DNA of 6,563 nt. Origin: Desulfovibrio sp. GTDB taxonomy: Bacteria; Desulfobacterota; Desulfovibrionia; Desulfovibrionales; Desulfovibrionaceae. Made by a program: the position numbers and the translations under genes. This document shows, piece after piece, positions 1 to 5,951 of the stretch. The notes under the pieces were generated by a model, which saw only the letters and a program-made list of their open reading frames with translations, was not told the origin of the DNA and did not search any database. Numbering within the stretch: the stretch's first letter is position 1; each line of letters starts with the position of its first letter. The stretch covers positions 1 to 6,563 of the forward strand of contig JALHHV010000210.1 of NCBI GenBank assembly GCA_022837365.1, read 5' to 3'.

Positions 1-1211
1 TCGGGCATGGCGCCGGTGTCCACCAGTTCGCCGAAGATGTCGTTGGCGATCTTGGCGCTGATCAGCCCCGCCTCCACGATGCGCACCAGTTCGCCAAGGG
101 CCTCGGGCCGCATGGCGATGGCGTCCACCGTCACCGCGCGCTGGTTCAGTTCGCGCAGCAGCGCGCCCTGCATCAGGTTGGCCACCTTCCTGGGCTGGCC
201 GCAGGCTGCCGTGGCCGCCTCGAAGAAGTCGGCCAGCCCCCGGTCCGCCGTAAGCACGTCGGCGTCCTGCCCGGACAAACCGTGCTGCTCCACGAACCGG
301 GCGCGGCGGGCCTGCGGCAGTTCCGGCAGGTCGGCGCGCCAGCGGGCCAGGTCTTCTTCCGCGATGCGCACGGGCATCAGGTCCGGGTCGGGGAAGTAGC
401 GGTAGTCGTGGGCTTCTTCCTTGCCGCGCATGGACACGGTGACGTTCTTCACCGCGTCGTAGAGGCGGGTTTCCTGCACCACGGCGTCGCCGTCCTCCAG
501 CACGTCCTGCTGGCGGGCGATTTCGTACTCGATGGCCCGCTGCACGTTGCGGAACGAGTTCAGGTTCTTCAGTTCCGCGCGGGTGCCGAACTCCTGCTGC
601 CCCCTGGGTCGGATGGACACGTTGGCGTCGCAGCGGAAGCTGCCCTCCTCCATGTTGCCGTCGCAGATGCCCAGGTACACCACGATGGCGTGCAGGGCTT
701 TCAGGTAGGCCACGGCCTCCTCGGCGCTGCGCATGTCCGGCTCGCTGACGATCTCGATGAGCGGCACGCCTGAGCGGTTCAGGTCCACGTAGCTGGCGTT
801 GTCGCCCGCCGAGTGGATGTTCTTGCCCGCGTCGTCCTCCATGTGGATGCGCGTGATGCCCACCCGGCGCGTCTGGCCGTTCACCGTGATGTCCAGGTGG
901 CCGTGCTCGCAGATGGGCGTTTCGAACTGCGAAATCTGGTAGCCCTTGGGCAGGTCCGGATAGAAATAGTTCTTGCGCGCGAACACCGAGACCGGGTTCA
1001 CCGTGCAGTTCACGGCCATGCCCATGCGCGCGGCGTATTCCACGGCGCGGGCGTTGGGCACCGGCAGCACGCCGGGCATGCCGGAGCACACCTCGCACAC
1101 GTTGGTGTTGGGGGCCGCACCGAACGCGGTGGAGCAGGAACAGAACAGCTTGGATTCGGTGCGCAACTGGGCGTGCACTTCCAGCCCGATGACGGCTTCG
1201 TACATGGCCAT
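1..1211 (-). CDS. gatB: Aspartyl/glutamyl-tRNA amidotransferase subunit B, 3' end cut by window edge
   Basis: GatB is the kinase/transamidase subunit of the cytoplasmic GatCAB complex. The complex converts Glu-tRNA(Gln), and in many bacteria Asp-tRNA(Asn), to the amidated form using ATP and ammonia passed from GatA. The 403 residues visible (family length about 475) start [17 protein letters not shown]11 and H13 lie in the metal-binding start, C24, C26, C39 and C42 form a CxC...CxxC zinc site, HMEDDAGKN is at 123-131, the GatB signature [13 protein letters not shown] is at 143-155, and [11 protein letters not shown] is at 268-278. The C-terminal helical/YqeY-like domain begins near 295 and its last roughly 70 residues are outside the window. 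The first of two close ATGs is chosen because AGGAG sits 7 nt before it. The gene lies downstream of a DUF4254 gene on the same strand, separated by a hairpin cluster. gatA and gatC are not visible. Identity is very secure. Confidence 0.98.
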   Translation of the reverse strand, partial: MAMYEAVIGLEVHAQLRTESKLFCSCSTAFGAAPNTNVCEVCSGMPGVLPVPNARAVEYAARMGMAVNCTVNPVSVFARKNYFYPDLPKGYQISQFETPICEHGHLDITVNGQTRRVGITRIHMEDDAGKNIHSAGDNASYVDLNRSGVPLIEIVSEPDMRSAEEAVAYLKALHAIVVYLGICDGNMEEGSFRCDANVSIRPRGQQEFGTRAELKNLNSFRNVQRAIEYEIARQQDVLEDGDAVVQETRLYDAVKNVTVSMRGKEEAHDYRYFPDPDLMPVRIAEEDLARWRADLPELPQARRARFVEQHGLSGQDADVLTADRGLADFFEAATAACGQPRKVANLMQGALLRELNQRAVTVDAIAMRPEALGELVRIVEAGLISAKIANDIFGELVDTGAMP

Positions 1212-1376
1212 GACAAATCTCCTGAACTACTTGCCTTGCGGCGCAATAGGCGGCGGCGTTTTTTACGCCTCCGGCGGGCAGGGGGCCATGCCCCCTGCAC
1301 CCCCATTTATGGGGTCAAGGGGACGCGGTCCCCTTGCGGGGGGCCGGGGGGGCAGCGCCCCCCGCTCACACAATTC
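1212..1376. repeat. Intergenic cluster of tandem GC-rich hairpins between the DUF4254 gene and gatB
   Basis: This 165-bp non-coding gap holds back-to-back perfect inverted repeats. Short arms are at 1266-1269/1273-1276. An 8-bp stem with a CAT loop has arms 1279-1286 and 1290-1297. A short stem is at 1301-1306/1309-1314, realistically with a larger loop. A 9-bp stem with a GCG loop has arms 1316-1324 and 1328-1336. A 9-bp G/C stem has arms 1336-1344 and 1357-1365. No stem is followed by a run of U on the minus-strand transcript; the only homopolymer is T6 on the plus strand at 1259-1264. The layout resembles GC-rich intergenic repeat modules I recall from Desulfovibrio genomes. It may act as a transcription terminator or attenuator, or as a 3' mRNA stabiliser for the upstream operon. 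I see no convincing sigma-70 promoter for gatB here. Confidence 0.75.
1219..1223 (-). promoter_or_regulatory. gatB ribosome binding site
   Basis: The minus strand reads AGGAG, 7 nt before the ATG at 1211. The second in-frame ATG at 1205 would have a 13-nt spacing, so this site favours the upstream start (MAMYEAV rather than MYEAV). Confidence 0.75.
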
Positions 1377-2054
1377 CTACCCCTTCACGTTTTTATACAG
1401 CTCGGGGTTGAGGCTGGGATCGTTGTACATCTTGAACTGGTAGTACGCCTTGGGCTGCTTGCGGCCTTCCAGGAATTCCCCGGCCAGGTCCAGCACGGCC
1501 TGGGCCAGGTCGGCGCGCTGCTCGCGCAGCACGGCCAGTTTGTCGGCGCAGCGCTGGCGGTGTTCGGGCGCGGCGTCGGTCCGCTCGGCCTGTTCCTCCA
1601 TGTGGAAGACCTTCAGGCTGAGGATGGACAGCCGGTCCACGGCCATGCCCAGCGACTCGGTGTTGTGGCGCGGGCGCTGGCCGGGGGCGGGCGCGGGCAG
1701 CAGCGGGCGCAGCAGCGCCACCACGCAGGCGTCCACCTTTTCCATGTAGTCGTTGCGGCGCTGGTTCAGGCCGTCGATGGTGCGCTTGCAGCGGGCGATG
1801 ACATCCGGCCCCACGTCGATGCGGCGGGCGGTGTCCTCCACGTGCCACAGGCGGAAGTTCATCAGGTGCTGGGCCAGCACCAGCCGGTGCAGCAGGGCCG
1901 CGTCGGCCGCCGTGCCCCCGGCGTCCATCGATTCCGGCGTCTCGGGCGCGGGCTCGTGCGCCGGGGGTTCGGCCACGTGCCAGGCGGCGGTGGCCCGGTG
2001 CTGGGCGTCGAAGCATTCCGTGAGCAGCGCTGCCACGGCATGGGGAGTCTGCAT
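1377..2054 (-). CDS. DUF4254 family protein
   Basis: This is a 225-residue soluble protein with no signal peptide or membrane segment; no biochemical function is established for the family as far as I know. Family-like signatures are LMNFRLWHVEDTARR (64-78), a D/IA/KRTIDGLNQRRND stretch (84-102), ESLGMAVDRLSILSLKVFHM (133-152) and a C-terminal YYQFKMYNDPSLNPELY (204-220). Most of the chain looks helical; residues 28-48 and 117-130 are Ala/Pro-rich and probably flexible. The reading frame is open further upstream to 2249, but the start at 2054 is preferred: AAGGA lies 6 nt before it, and the longer form would run 175 bp back into the preceding gene. The gap to the DUF89-like gene upstream is only 20 bp, so the two should share an mRNA and perhaps a pathway. 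Family call from memory of conserved motifs; role unknown. Confidence 0.88.
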   Translation of the reverse strand: MQTPHAVAALLTECFDAQHRATAAWHVAEPPAHEPAPETPESMDAGGTAADAALLHRLVLAQHLMNFRLWHVEDTARRIDVGPDVIARCKRTIDGLNQRRNDYMEKVDACVVALLRPLLPAPAPGQRPRHNTESLGMAVDRLSILSLKVFHMEEQAERTDAAPEHRQRCADKLAVLREQRADLAQAVLDLAGEFLEGRKQPKAYYQFKMYNDPSLNPELYKNVKG

Positions 2055-2060
2055 CGTGTA

Positions 2061-2065
2061 TCCTT
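2061..2065 (-). promoter_or_regulatory. Ribosome binding site fixing the DUF4254 gene start
   Basis: AAGGA on the minus strand, 6 nt before the ATG at 2054 and wholly inside the 20-bp gap after the upstream stop codon. It decides the 225-residue start against a 290-residue alternative. Confidence 0.7.
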
Positions 2066-2074
2066 GAGGCTGGG

Positions 2075-3820
2075 TTATCCGCTGATGCCCACGTCGAAGT
2101 ACTTGCCCACGCCGTATTCGCGGCGGCGGAAGAAGTTGTCCGGCGACGGGCCGATGATCTGGAGTTCGCGGTGCTTCTTCTGCATGTCGAGGGCGATCTG
2201 CATTTCCTTGGTGCAGCCGGTGGAGTAGGTGGAATCCTTGCCCGACCACACCGAGGGCACCTTGCGTTCCTGCAACGCGAAGCTCGTCTCTATATCCTCA
2301 ACGGTCTGGAAACGCCAGACGTCGATGAGGCCGCTACGCTGGACCCGCTCCCACATGAACATCAGGTCGTCGCCGTCCATGCCTTCCTCGAAGTGCTCGG
2401 CGGGATTGATGATGAAGGTGGTGTCCAGCTTCTCGCGCAGGTGCCGCACGAAGGTATCGACCACGGTGATGGCGGTCTTGGTCTGGCCGGGAATGGAGCC
2501 GATGATGCAGCTGTAGAACATCACCGCCTTGCCCTGCTGGCGCGCCTCGCGCATGGCCTCGATGATCTCGTCGGCCTTGCCTGCCAGGTCCTTTTCGGTG
2601 AACTTGCGCACCCCGGTCGCGCGGGGCTTGCAGGTGATGTGGCAGCCGCCGTCGTCGTCGCCCCAGAAGCACACGACGTCGCGGGTGAACTGGTGGCTGG
2701 TGCGCAAAAAGGTGTGGTCGGCGCGCCAGCCCTTGGCCATGATCAGGTCGCATTCCTTCCAGGCGCGGGCAAAGGTGACGCTGGCGCGGTACAGGTTCAG
2801 CCGCTCGCGCGTGCCGTCGGAAACCACCACGAAGCGGTGCTCGCGCAGGTGGCGCAACAGGTCGTTCTTGGTCACCCGGTCATCGTGCAGGATGAAGGCG
2901 GACTCCATCTCCTCCTTCAGCACCGGGTCGGACTCCACGTCCCAGATCATGGGCGCGTAGAAGAAGAAGCCCTCCTTCAGGGCCAGCACCACCTGGTGCC
3001 CCATGCGCAGCAGCACGCGGATGACGGCAAGGTCGAACATGACCCCGCCGTCGCCGTCGCACAGGTACAGGATCTTCTTGCGCGGCTCGGTTTCCGGGCC
3101 GAACAGCAGGCGCAGCTGGGCGGAAGGTTCGCCCACCTGCTCCAGGGACTGTTCCACCTCCAGCGGCGAGGGCGGACATTCCAGCCAGCGGCGGCCGCGC
3201 ATGGCCACGTGCAGCAGGCGGACCAGTTCCGTGAGGTCCAGTTCCCAGCGCATGTCCACGATGTCCTTGCGCGGGTCCAGGGTGGCCGGGGGGCGGCGCA
3301 GCAGGCGCTGCAACGCCGGGTCCTGCAACAGGGCGCGGGCCTTGCGGTTGGCGGCCTGCTTGCGGCCTTCCCACGGGTCTTCCTGGCCGGACTGGGTGAG
3401 CACGATGCTGGTCAGGCGCTTGACCACCCGCGAGGGAATGGCGGTGTGCTGGCTGATGTGCAGGCGGAAGCGGTGGCGGCAGTATTGCATGATGCGCCGC
3501 TTGACCTGCTTTTCGATGTGCGTGGCGCTGCGCACCAGGCGCATGATGATGCGCCAGGCGCGGTTGTACTGTTCCTGCAGGGCGCGGGGCGTTTCCGGCG
3601 CGGTGAGCAGGCGGAAGGTTTCGTCCGAACAGGGCACGTAAACCTGATCGTCGGCCAGGGCCACCATGAAGCGCAACTGCTCCGGGGTGGCGATGAGCGT
3701 GGGGTTCATGAGGTGTTCGAGATTGTTCTCGGTCATGAAGTTGTAGATCCACGCGTCGAAATAGGGGTCCTTGCGCAGGCGGATGTCCCTGACGGCGTCG
3801 AACTCGGGCAGCTTTCGCAT
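2075..3820 (-). CDS. Large protein with a divergent DUF89/ARMT1-like domain
   Basis: This is a 581-residue soluble protein. Residues about 247-400 follow the DUF89 (ARMT1-like, metal-dependent damage-control phosphatase) pattern: a strand-turn KKILYLCDGDGGVMFD (248-263), a second strand ending LALKEG (279-284), PMIWDVESD (290-298), VVVSDGTRE (331-339) and the DLIMAKG signature (358-364). Against typical members, which read D-N and N-D at the metal site, D255 is kept but the next Asn is G256, and the second Asn appears as W293 before D294. A Cys/His cluster, C384, C393, H394 and C397, follows. The N-terminal 240 residues are basic and helical (R/K-rich near 95-140), and about 180 residues after the core include a GKDSTYSTGC stretch (527-536); I recognise neither part. 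GAGG lies 5 nt before the ATG. It sits 109 bp after nadK and 20 bp before the DUF4254 gene. Fold assignment is by remembered motif alignment; activity and substrate are unknown. Confidence 0.72.
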   Translation of the reverse strand: MRKLPEFDAVRDIRLRKDPYFDAWIYNFMTENNLEHLMNPTLIATPEQLRFMVALADDQVYVPCSDETFRLLTAPETPRALQEQYNRAWRIIMRLVRSATHIEKQVKRRIMQYCRHRFRLHISQHTAIPSRVVKRLTSIVLTQSGQEDPWEGRKQAANRKARALLQDPALQRLLRRPPATLDPRKDIVDMRWELDLTELVRLLHVAMRGRRWLECPPSPLEVEQSLEQVGEPSAQLRLLFGPETEPRKKILYLCDGDGGVMFDLAVIRVLLRMGHQVVLALKEGFFFYAPMIWDVESDPVLKEEMESAFILHDDRVTKNDLLRHLREHRFVVVSDGTRERLNLYRASVTFARAWKECDLIMAKGWRADHTFLRTSHQFTRDVVCFWGDDDGGCHITCKPRATGVRKFTEKDLAGKADEIIEAMREARQQGKAVMFYSCIIGSIPGQTKTAITVVDTFVRHLREKLDTTFIINPAEHFEEGMDGDDLMFMWERVQRSGLIDVWRFQTVEDIETSFALQERKVPSVWSGKDSTYSTGCTKEMQIALDMQKKHRELQIIGPSPDNFFRRREYGVGKYFDVGISG

Positions 3821-3910
3821 GGCGACCTCGTGTCGGCGGGGCCGGGTGGCATGGCGGGGCGGCCCCCCGGCAAAGGGCCGTCGCGGAGACGGAGCGGACG
3901 GCGGCAGGCA

Positions 3911-3926
3911 CCGGGCTGGCGCCCGG
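3911..3926 (-). terminator. Short GC hairpin just after the nadK stop codon
   Basis: A 6-bp all-G/C inverted repeat (arms 3911-3916 and 3921-3926, 4-nt loop) begins 3 nt after the nadK stop on the minus-strand transcript. There is no U-run after it, so it is at best a weak terminator, a pause site or an mRNA 3'-end stabiliser. The 109-bp gap (3821-3929) also holds a 7-bp inverted repeat (3838-3844 with 3860-3866, 15-nt loop), and I see no clear promoter for the next gene. Confidence 0.25.
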
Positions 3927-3929
3927 CCC

Positions 3930-4781
3930 CTAAGCCTGATCCTTGATGAACCCCTTGGCCTTCAGCTTGCGGTAGTACGAAAGTTCCTCGATGGCGGCGA
4001 ACAGCATGCCGCCGGGCGCGCGCTCCACGTGCACCACGTCGCCCGCCTGAAGGGCGTAGCCCTCCTGCCCGTCCTGGGTCAGGTAGACCTCTGTGGTGCG
4101 GTCGCGCACCGTCACCGAAAGGCGCGCCTCGCCGGGCAGCACCAGCGGCAGCAGGTTGTTCAGGAACGGGCAGATGGGCGTCACCGTGTACACGTGCAGT
4201 TGCGGGTGCACCAGCGGCCCCCGCGCGGACACGGAATACCCCGTGGCCCCGGTGGGAGTGGAGATGATCAGCCCGTCGGCGCGCAGTTCGCCCAGCCGTT
4301 CGGAGCCCACCCGCAGGTCCAGGTTGATGACCCGCGCCAGGATGCCGCGATTGATGACCACGTCGTTCACCGCGCCGCCGGAATGCACCGTCACGCCGTC
4401 GCGTTCCACGCGGAAGGACAGGGCCAGCCGTTCGTGCGCGGTGACGCCGCCGGACAGCAGCCGTTCCAGGCTGGCTTCCCAGCGGGTGGCGGAAACCTCG
4501 GCCAGAAAGCCCACCTTGCCCAGGTTCACCCCCAGCAGCGGCACCCCGGTGCCCAGCAGCCGCCGGGCCACGCCAAGGATGGTGCCGTCGCCGCCCAGCA
4601 CCAGGGCCAGGCTGCATTCCCGGGCGGCCACGGCCCGTGACACGGCGTCGCCGGTGTTCTCCACCACCTGCGCCGCAAGGCCGCGCGCGGCCAGCCAGGC
4701 GCGCATGCGTTCGCCAAGGGCCTCCGCCTCGCGGTGGCCCGACTTGGTGACGATGAGAATGAAGCGAAGCGCGGTGTGCAT
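3930..4781 (-). CDS. nadK: NAD kinase
   Basis: This is a 283-residue cytoplasmic enzyme phosphorylating NAD to NADP with ATP (or polyphosphate in some members), the only de novo source of NADP. The diagnostic GGDGT motif is at 63-67 with catalytic D65, followed by LLGVNLGKVGFLAE (82-95). The second motif NDVVINRG is at 139-146 (most family members have NE), and DGLIISTPTGATGYS is at 169-183, near the usual TPTGSTAYS. The stretch after it reads VSARGPLVHP rather than the common LSAGGP, which I take as lineage variation because the frame is intact and length is normal (270-300). The start is supported by AGGA 7 nt upstream. The gene is transcribed away from gmhA across a 169-bp divergent region, and the DUF89-like gene follows 109 bp downstream on the same strand. 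Confidence 0.96.
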   Translation of the reverse strand: MHTALRFILIVTKSGHREAEALGERMRAWLAARGLAAQVVENTGDAVSRAVAARECSLALVLGGDGTILGVARRLLGTGVPLLGVNLGKVGFLAEVSATRWEASLERLLSGGVTAHERLALSFRVERDGVTVHSGGAVNDVVINRGILARVINLDLRVGSERLGELRADGLIISTPTGATGYSVSARGPLVHPQLHVYTVTPICPFLNNLLPLVLPGEARLSVTVRDRTTEVYLTQDGQEGYALQAGDVVHVERAPGGMLFAAIEELSYYRKLKAKGFIKDQA

Positions 4782-4950
4782 GGAGTGTTCCTAGAGGAAA
4801 CCGCCCGCGCCTTCAAGGAATAACCACACGCACGGTCGCGGCCCCGGCGCGTCCCACGGTTGTCACGTCCGGCCATTTGGTATACTGCCGAGTGGTTCCG
4901 CAACATCCACGGGCTGGCCGCACGGCCGCCGCCGAGGTATCCACCGCTCC
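4782..4950. promoter_or_regulatory. Divergent intergenic region between nadK and gmhA
   Basis: This 169-bp non-coding segment must hold the start signals for both directions. The gmhA side has an extended -10 candidate, and the nadK side has a ribosome binding site (AGGA, 4789-4792 on the minus strand). A small inverted repeat (4916-4920 with 4923-4927) lies in the gmhA leader, but its 2-nt loop is tight. No clear operator or riboswitch is seen. Confidence 0.6.
4860..4886 (+). promoter_or_regulatory. Candidate sigma-70 promoter with extended -10 for gmhA
   Basis: The -10 hexamer TATACT (4881-4886) matches the TATAAT consensus at 5 of 6 bases and is preceded by TG at 4878-4879, one base away, making an extended -10. 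A -35-like TTGTCA is at 4860-4865 with a short 15-bp spacer. This is one of the few AT-rich patches in the gap. Transcription would begin near 4893 and leave a leader of about 58 nt before the gmhA start. Confidence 0.6.
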
Positions 4951-5577
4951 ATGACCGACACCGCCCGCCAGATCGTGCTCGAGCACGCCGCCGAAGGCGC
5001 CAGGCTTCGCGAACGCTATTTCCAGCAGCACGCCGACCACGTGGTGGAACTGGCCCGCCAGATGGCCCTCACCCTTGCGCGCGGCCGCAAGATCATGTTC
5101 TGCGGCAACGGCGGCAGCGCCGCCGACGCCCAGCACCTGGCCGCCGAATTCGTCAACCGCTTCATGATGGAGCGCCCGCCCCTGCCCGCGCTGGCCTTGA
5201 CCACCGACACCTCGATACTTACCGCAATCGGCAACGACTACGGCTTCGAGCAGGTGTTCCAGAAGCAGGTGCAGGCGCTGGGCCAGGCAGGCGACATGCT
5301 GGTGGGCATTTCCACCTCGGGCAACAGCCCCAACGTGGTGCTGGCGCTGAAGGCCGCGCGCGAAAAGGGCGTGACCACCGTGGGCATGACCGGGCGCGGC
5401 GGCGGTGAAATGGCCCCGCTGTGCGACTACCTGCTGGACGTTTCCGACCGGCGCACCCCGCTGGTGCAGGAAATCCACATCACCGTGGGCCACCTGCTGT
5501 GCCAGCTGACCGACCATTTCCTGTTCGAGAACGTGCTGGCCCTGCAACCATATCTGGAAGGCAGCACACCAGAATAG
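4951..5577 (+). CDS. gmhA: Phosphoheptose (sedoheptulose-7-phosphate) isomerase
   Basis: GmhA is a cytoplasmic SIS-domain enzyme converting D-sedoheptulose 7-phosphate to D-glycero-D-manno-heptose 7-phosphate, the first step of ADP-heptose synthesis for LPS inner core. At 208 residues it is a little longer than the usual 190-200. Visible hallmarks are [17 protein letters not shown] (51-67), STSGNSPNV (121-129), and [10 protein letters not shown] (172-181). H62, E66, Q173 and H181 correspond, one position shifted, to the zinc/catalytic set His61, Glu65, Gln172, His180 described for Burkholderia GmhA. The remaining heptose genes (hldE, gmhB) are not in the window. The start is the first ATG of the frame that keeps the N-terminal helix; the nearest SD-like GAGG is 13 nt upstream, a poor spacing, so translation initiation may be weak. 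The related SIS protein DiaA is a less likely alternative because all the metal-site residues are kept. Confidence 0.93.
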   Translation: MTDTARQIVLEHAAEGARLRERYFQQHADHVVELARQMALTLARGRKIMFCGNGGSAADAQHLAAEFVNRFMMERPPLPALALTTDTSILTAIGNDYGFEQVFQKQVQALGQAGDMLVGISTSGNSPNVVLALKAAREKGVTTVGMTGRGGGEMAPLCDYLLDVSDRRTPLVQEIHITVGHLLCQLTDHFLFENVLALQPYLEGSTPE

Positions 5578-5579
5578 AC

Positions 5580-5604
5580 GCCGGAACGGCCCGCCCCTTC
5601 CGGC
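5580..5604 (+). terminator. Inverted repeat 3 nt after gmhA stop, possible weak terminator
   Basis: There is a 7-bp perfect stem (arms 5580-5586 and 5598-5604) with an 11-nt loop right after the gmhA stop codon, without a following U-run. The 137-bp gap to the next gene also has a 7-bp inverted repeat with a 22-nt loop (5644-5650 with 5673-5679). The gap contains no convincing promoter, so fmdB and hemC may be read through from gmhA. Confidence 0.3.
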
Positions 5605-5700
5605 ACGGCGCACGCCCGGCACATTTCCGCCCCGCGCCGCGCGGCCCCGCATGGCACGGGACCGGCGGTACAGCGGGGCAGCCTTTCGCACCGCCTTTGG

Positions 5701-5705
5701 AGGAG
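5701..5705 (+). promoter_or_regulatory. Strong ribosome binding site of the FmdB-like gene
   Basis: AGGAG, part of a longer GGAGGAG run, lies 9 nt before the ATG at 5715. It is the best Shine-Dalgarno sequence on the plus-strand half of the window and supplies the only obvious ribosome entry point for the fmdB/hemC pair. Confidence 0.75.
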
Positions 5706-5714
5706 ACACGCATC

Positions 5715-5951
5715 ATGCCCATCTACGAATACGAATGCACCGCCTGCGGCAAGAAGTTCGAGGAACTCGTCTTCGGGGACGACGTGCCCCCCTGCCCCGC
5801 CTGCGGTTCCGCACGCACCGAAAAGCAGCTGTCCTGCGCCTGCTTCAAGATGCCCGCGCCCTCGCGCGTGGGGCAGACCGTGACCTTCCCCAAGTCCAGC
5901 CGTGGCGGCTGCTCCGGGTGTTCGGGCGGGAACTGCTCCACCTGCGGCTAA
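5715..5951 (+). CDS. FmdB-family zinc-ribbon protein
   Basis: This is a small, 78-residue cytoplasmic protein starting [18 protein letters not shown], the standard opening of the FmdB/CxxC_CXXC_SSSS putative regulatory family. A zinc ribbon is formed by C8, C11, C27 and C30. A second Cys-rich group follows: C41 and C43, then a glycine/serine-rich tail with C66, C69, C74 and C77 (CSGC and CSTC pairs), also common in this family. FmdB was named from a formamidase/amidase cluster, where a regulatory role was proposed; the molecular function of most members is unknown. The start is secure because of the strong ribosome binding site. Its last 50 bp probably double as the beginning of hemC in another frame. 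Family call is confident, function is not. Confidence 0.93.
   Translation: MPIYEYECTACGKKFEELVFGDDVPPCPACGSARTEKQLSCACFKMPAPSRVGQTVTFPKSSRGGCSGCSGGNCSTCG

Noticed and set aside
1301..1314. 6-bp inverted repeat as an independent terminator
   Set aside because: A full-length stem would leave a 2-nt loop, which is sterically unlikely, and no U-run follows. It is kept only as part of the hairpin cluster.
813..2228. Plus-strand 471-codon open frame across gatB, the hairpin gap and the DUF4254 gene
   Set aside because: It runs antisense through two well-supported genes and straight through the intergenic hairpins. This is typical of GC-rich DNA with few stop codons.
1377..2249. Longer, 290-residue version of the DUF4254 protein
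   Set aside because: The extra 65 residues overlap the upstream gene by 175 bp, are rich in Arg, His and Pro, and lack a ribosome binding site. The start at 2054 has a well-placed AAGGA.
2171..3946. Plus-strand 591-codon open frame covering the DUF89-like gene
   Set aside because: It is the antisense shadow of the 581-residue minus-strand gene. Its translation is rich in His, Val, Gly and Ala with no recognisable motif, while the minus frame has family motifs, a ribosome binding site and operon spacing.
3771..4640. Plus-strand 289-codon open frame opposite nadK
   Set aside because: It is an antisense shadow: nadK on the minus strand has the GGDGT motif and the other kinase motifs.
5632..5644. 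5-bp C/G inverted repeat in the gmhA-fmdB gap as a terminator
   Set aside because: It is short and expected by chance at this GC content, with no U-run.
4813..5709. Minus-strand 298-codon open frame opposite gmhA
   Set aside because: gmhA on the plus strand has all catalytic and zinc residues; the antisense translation has low-complexity His/Gly/Gln composition and no family match.
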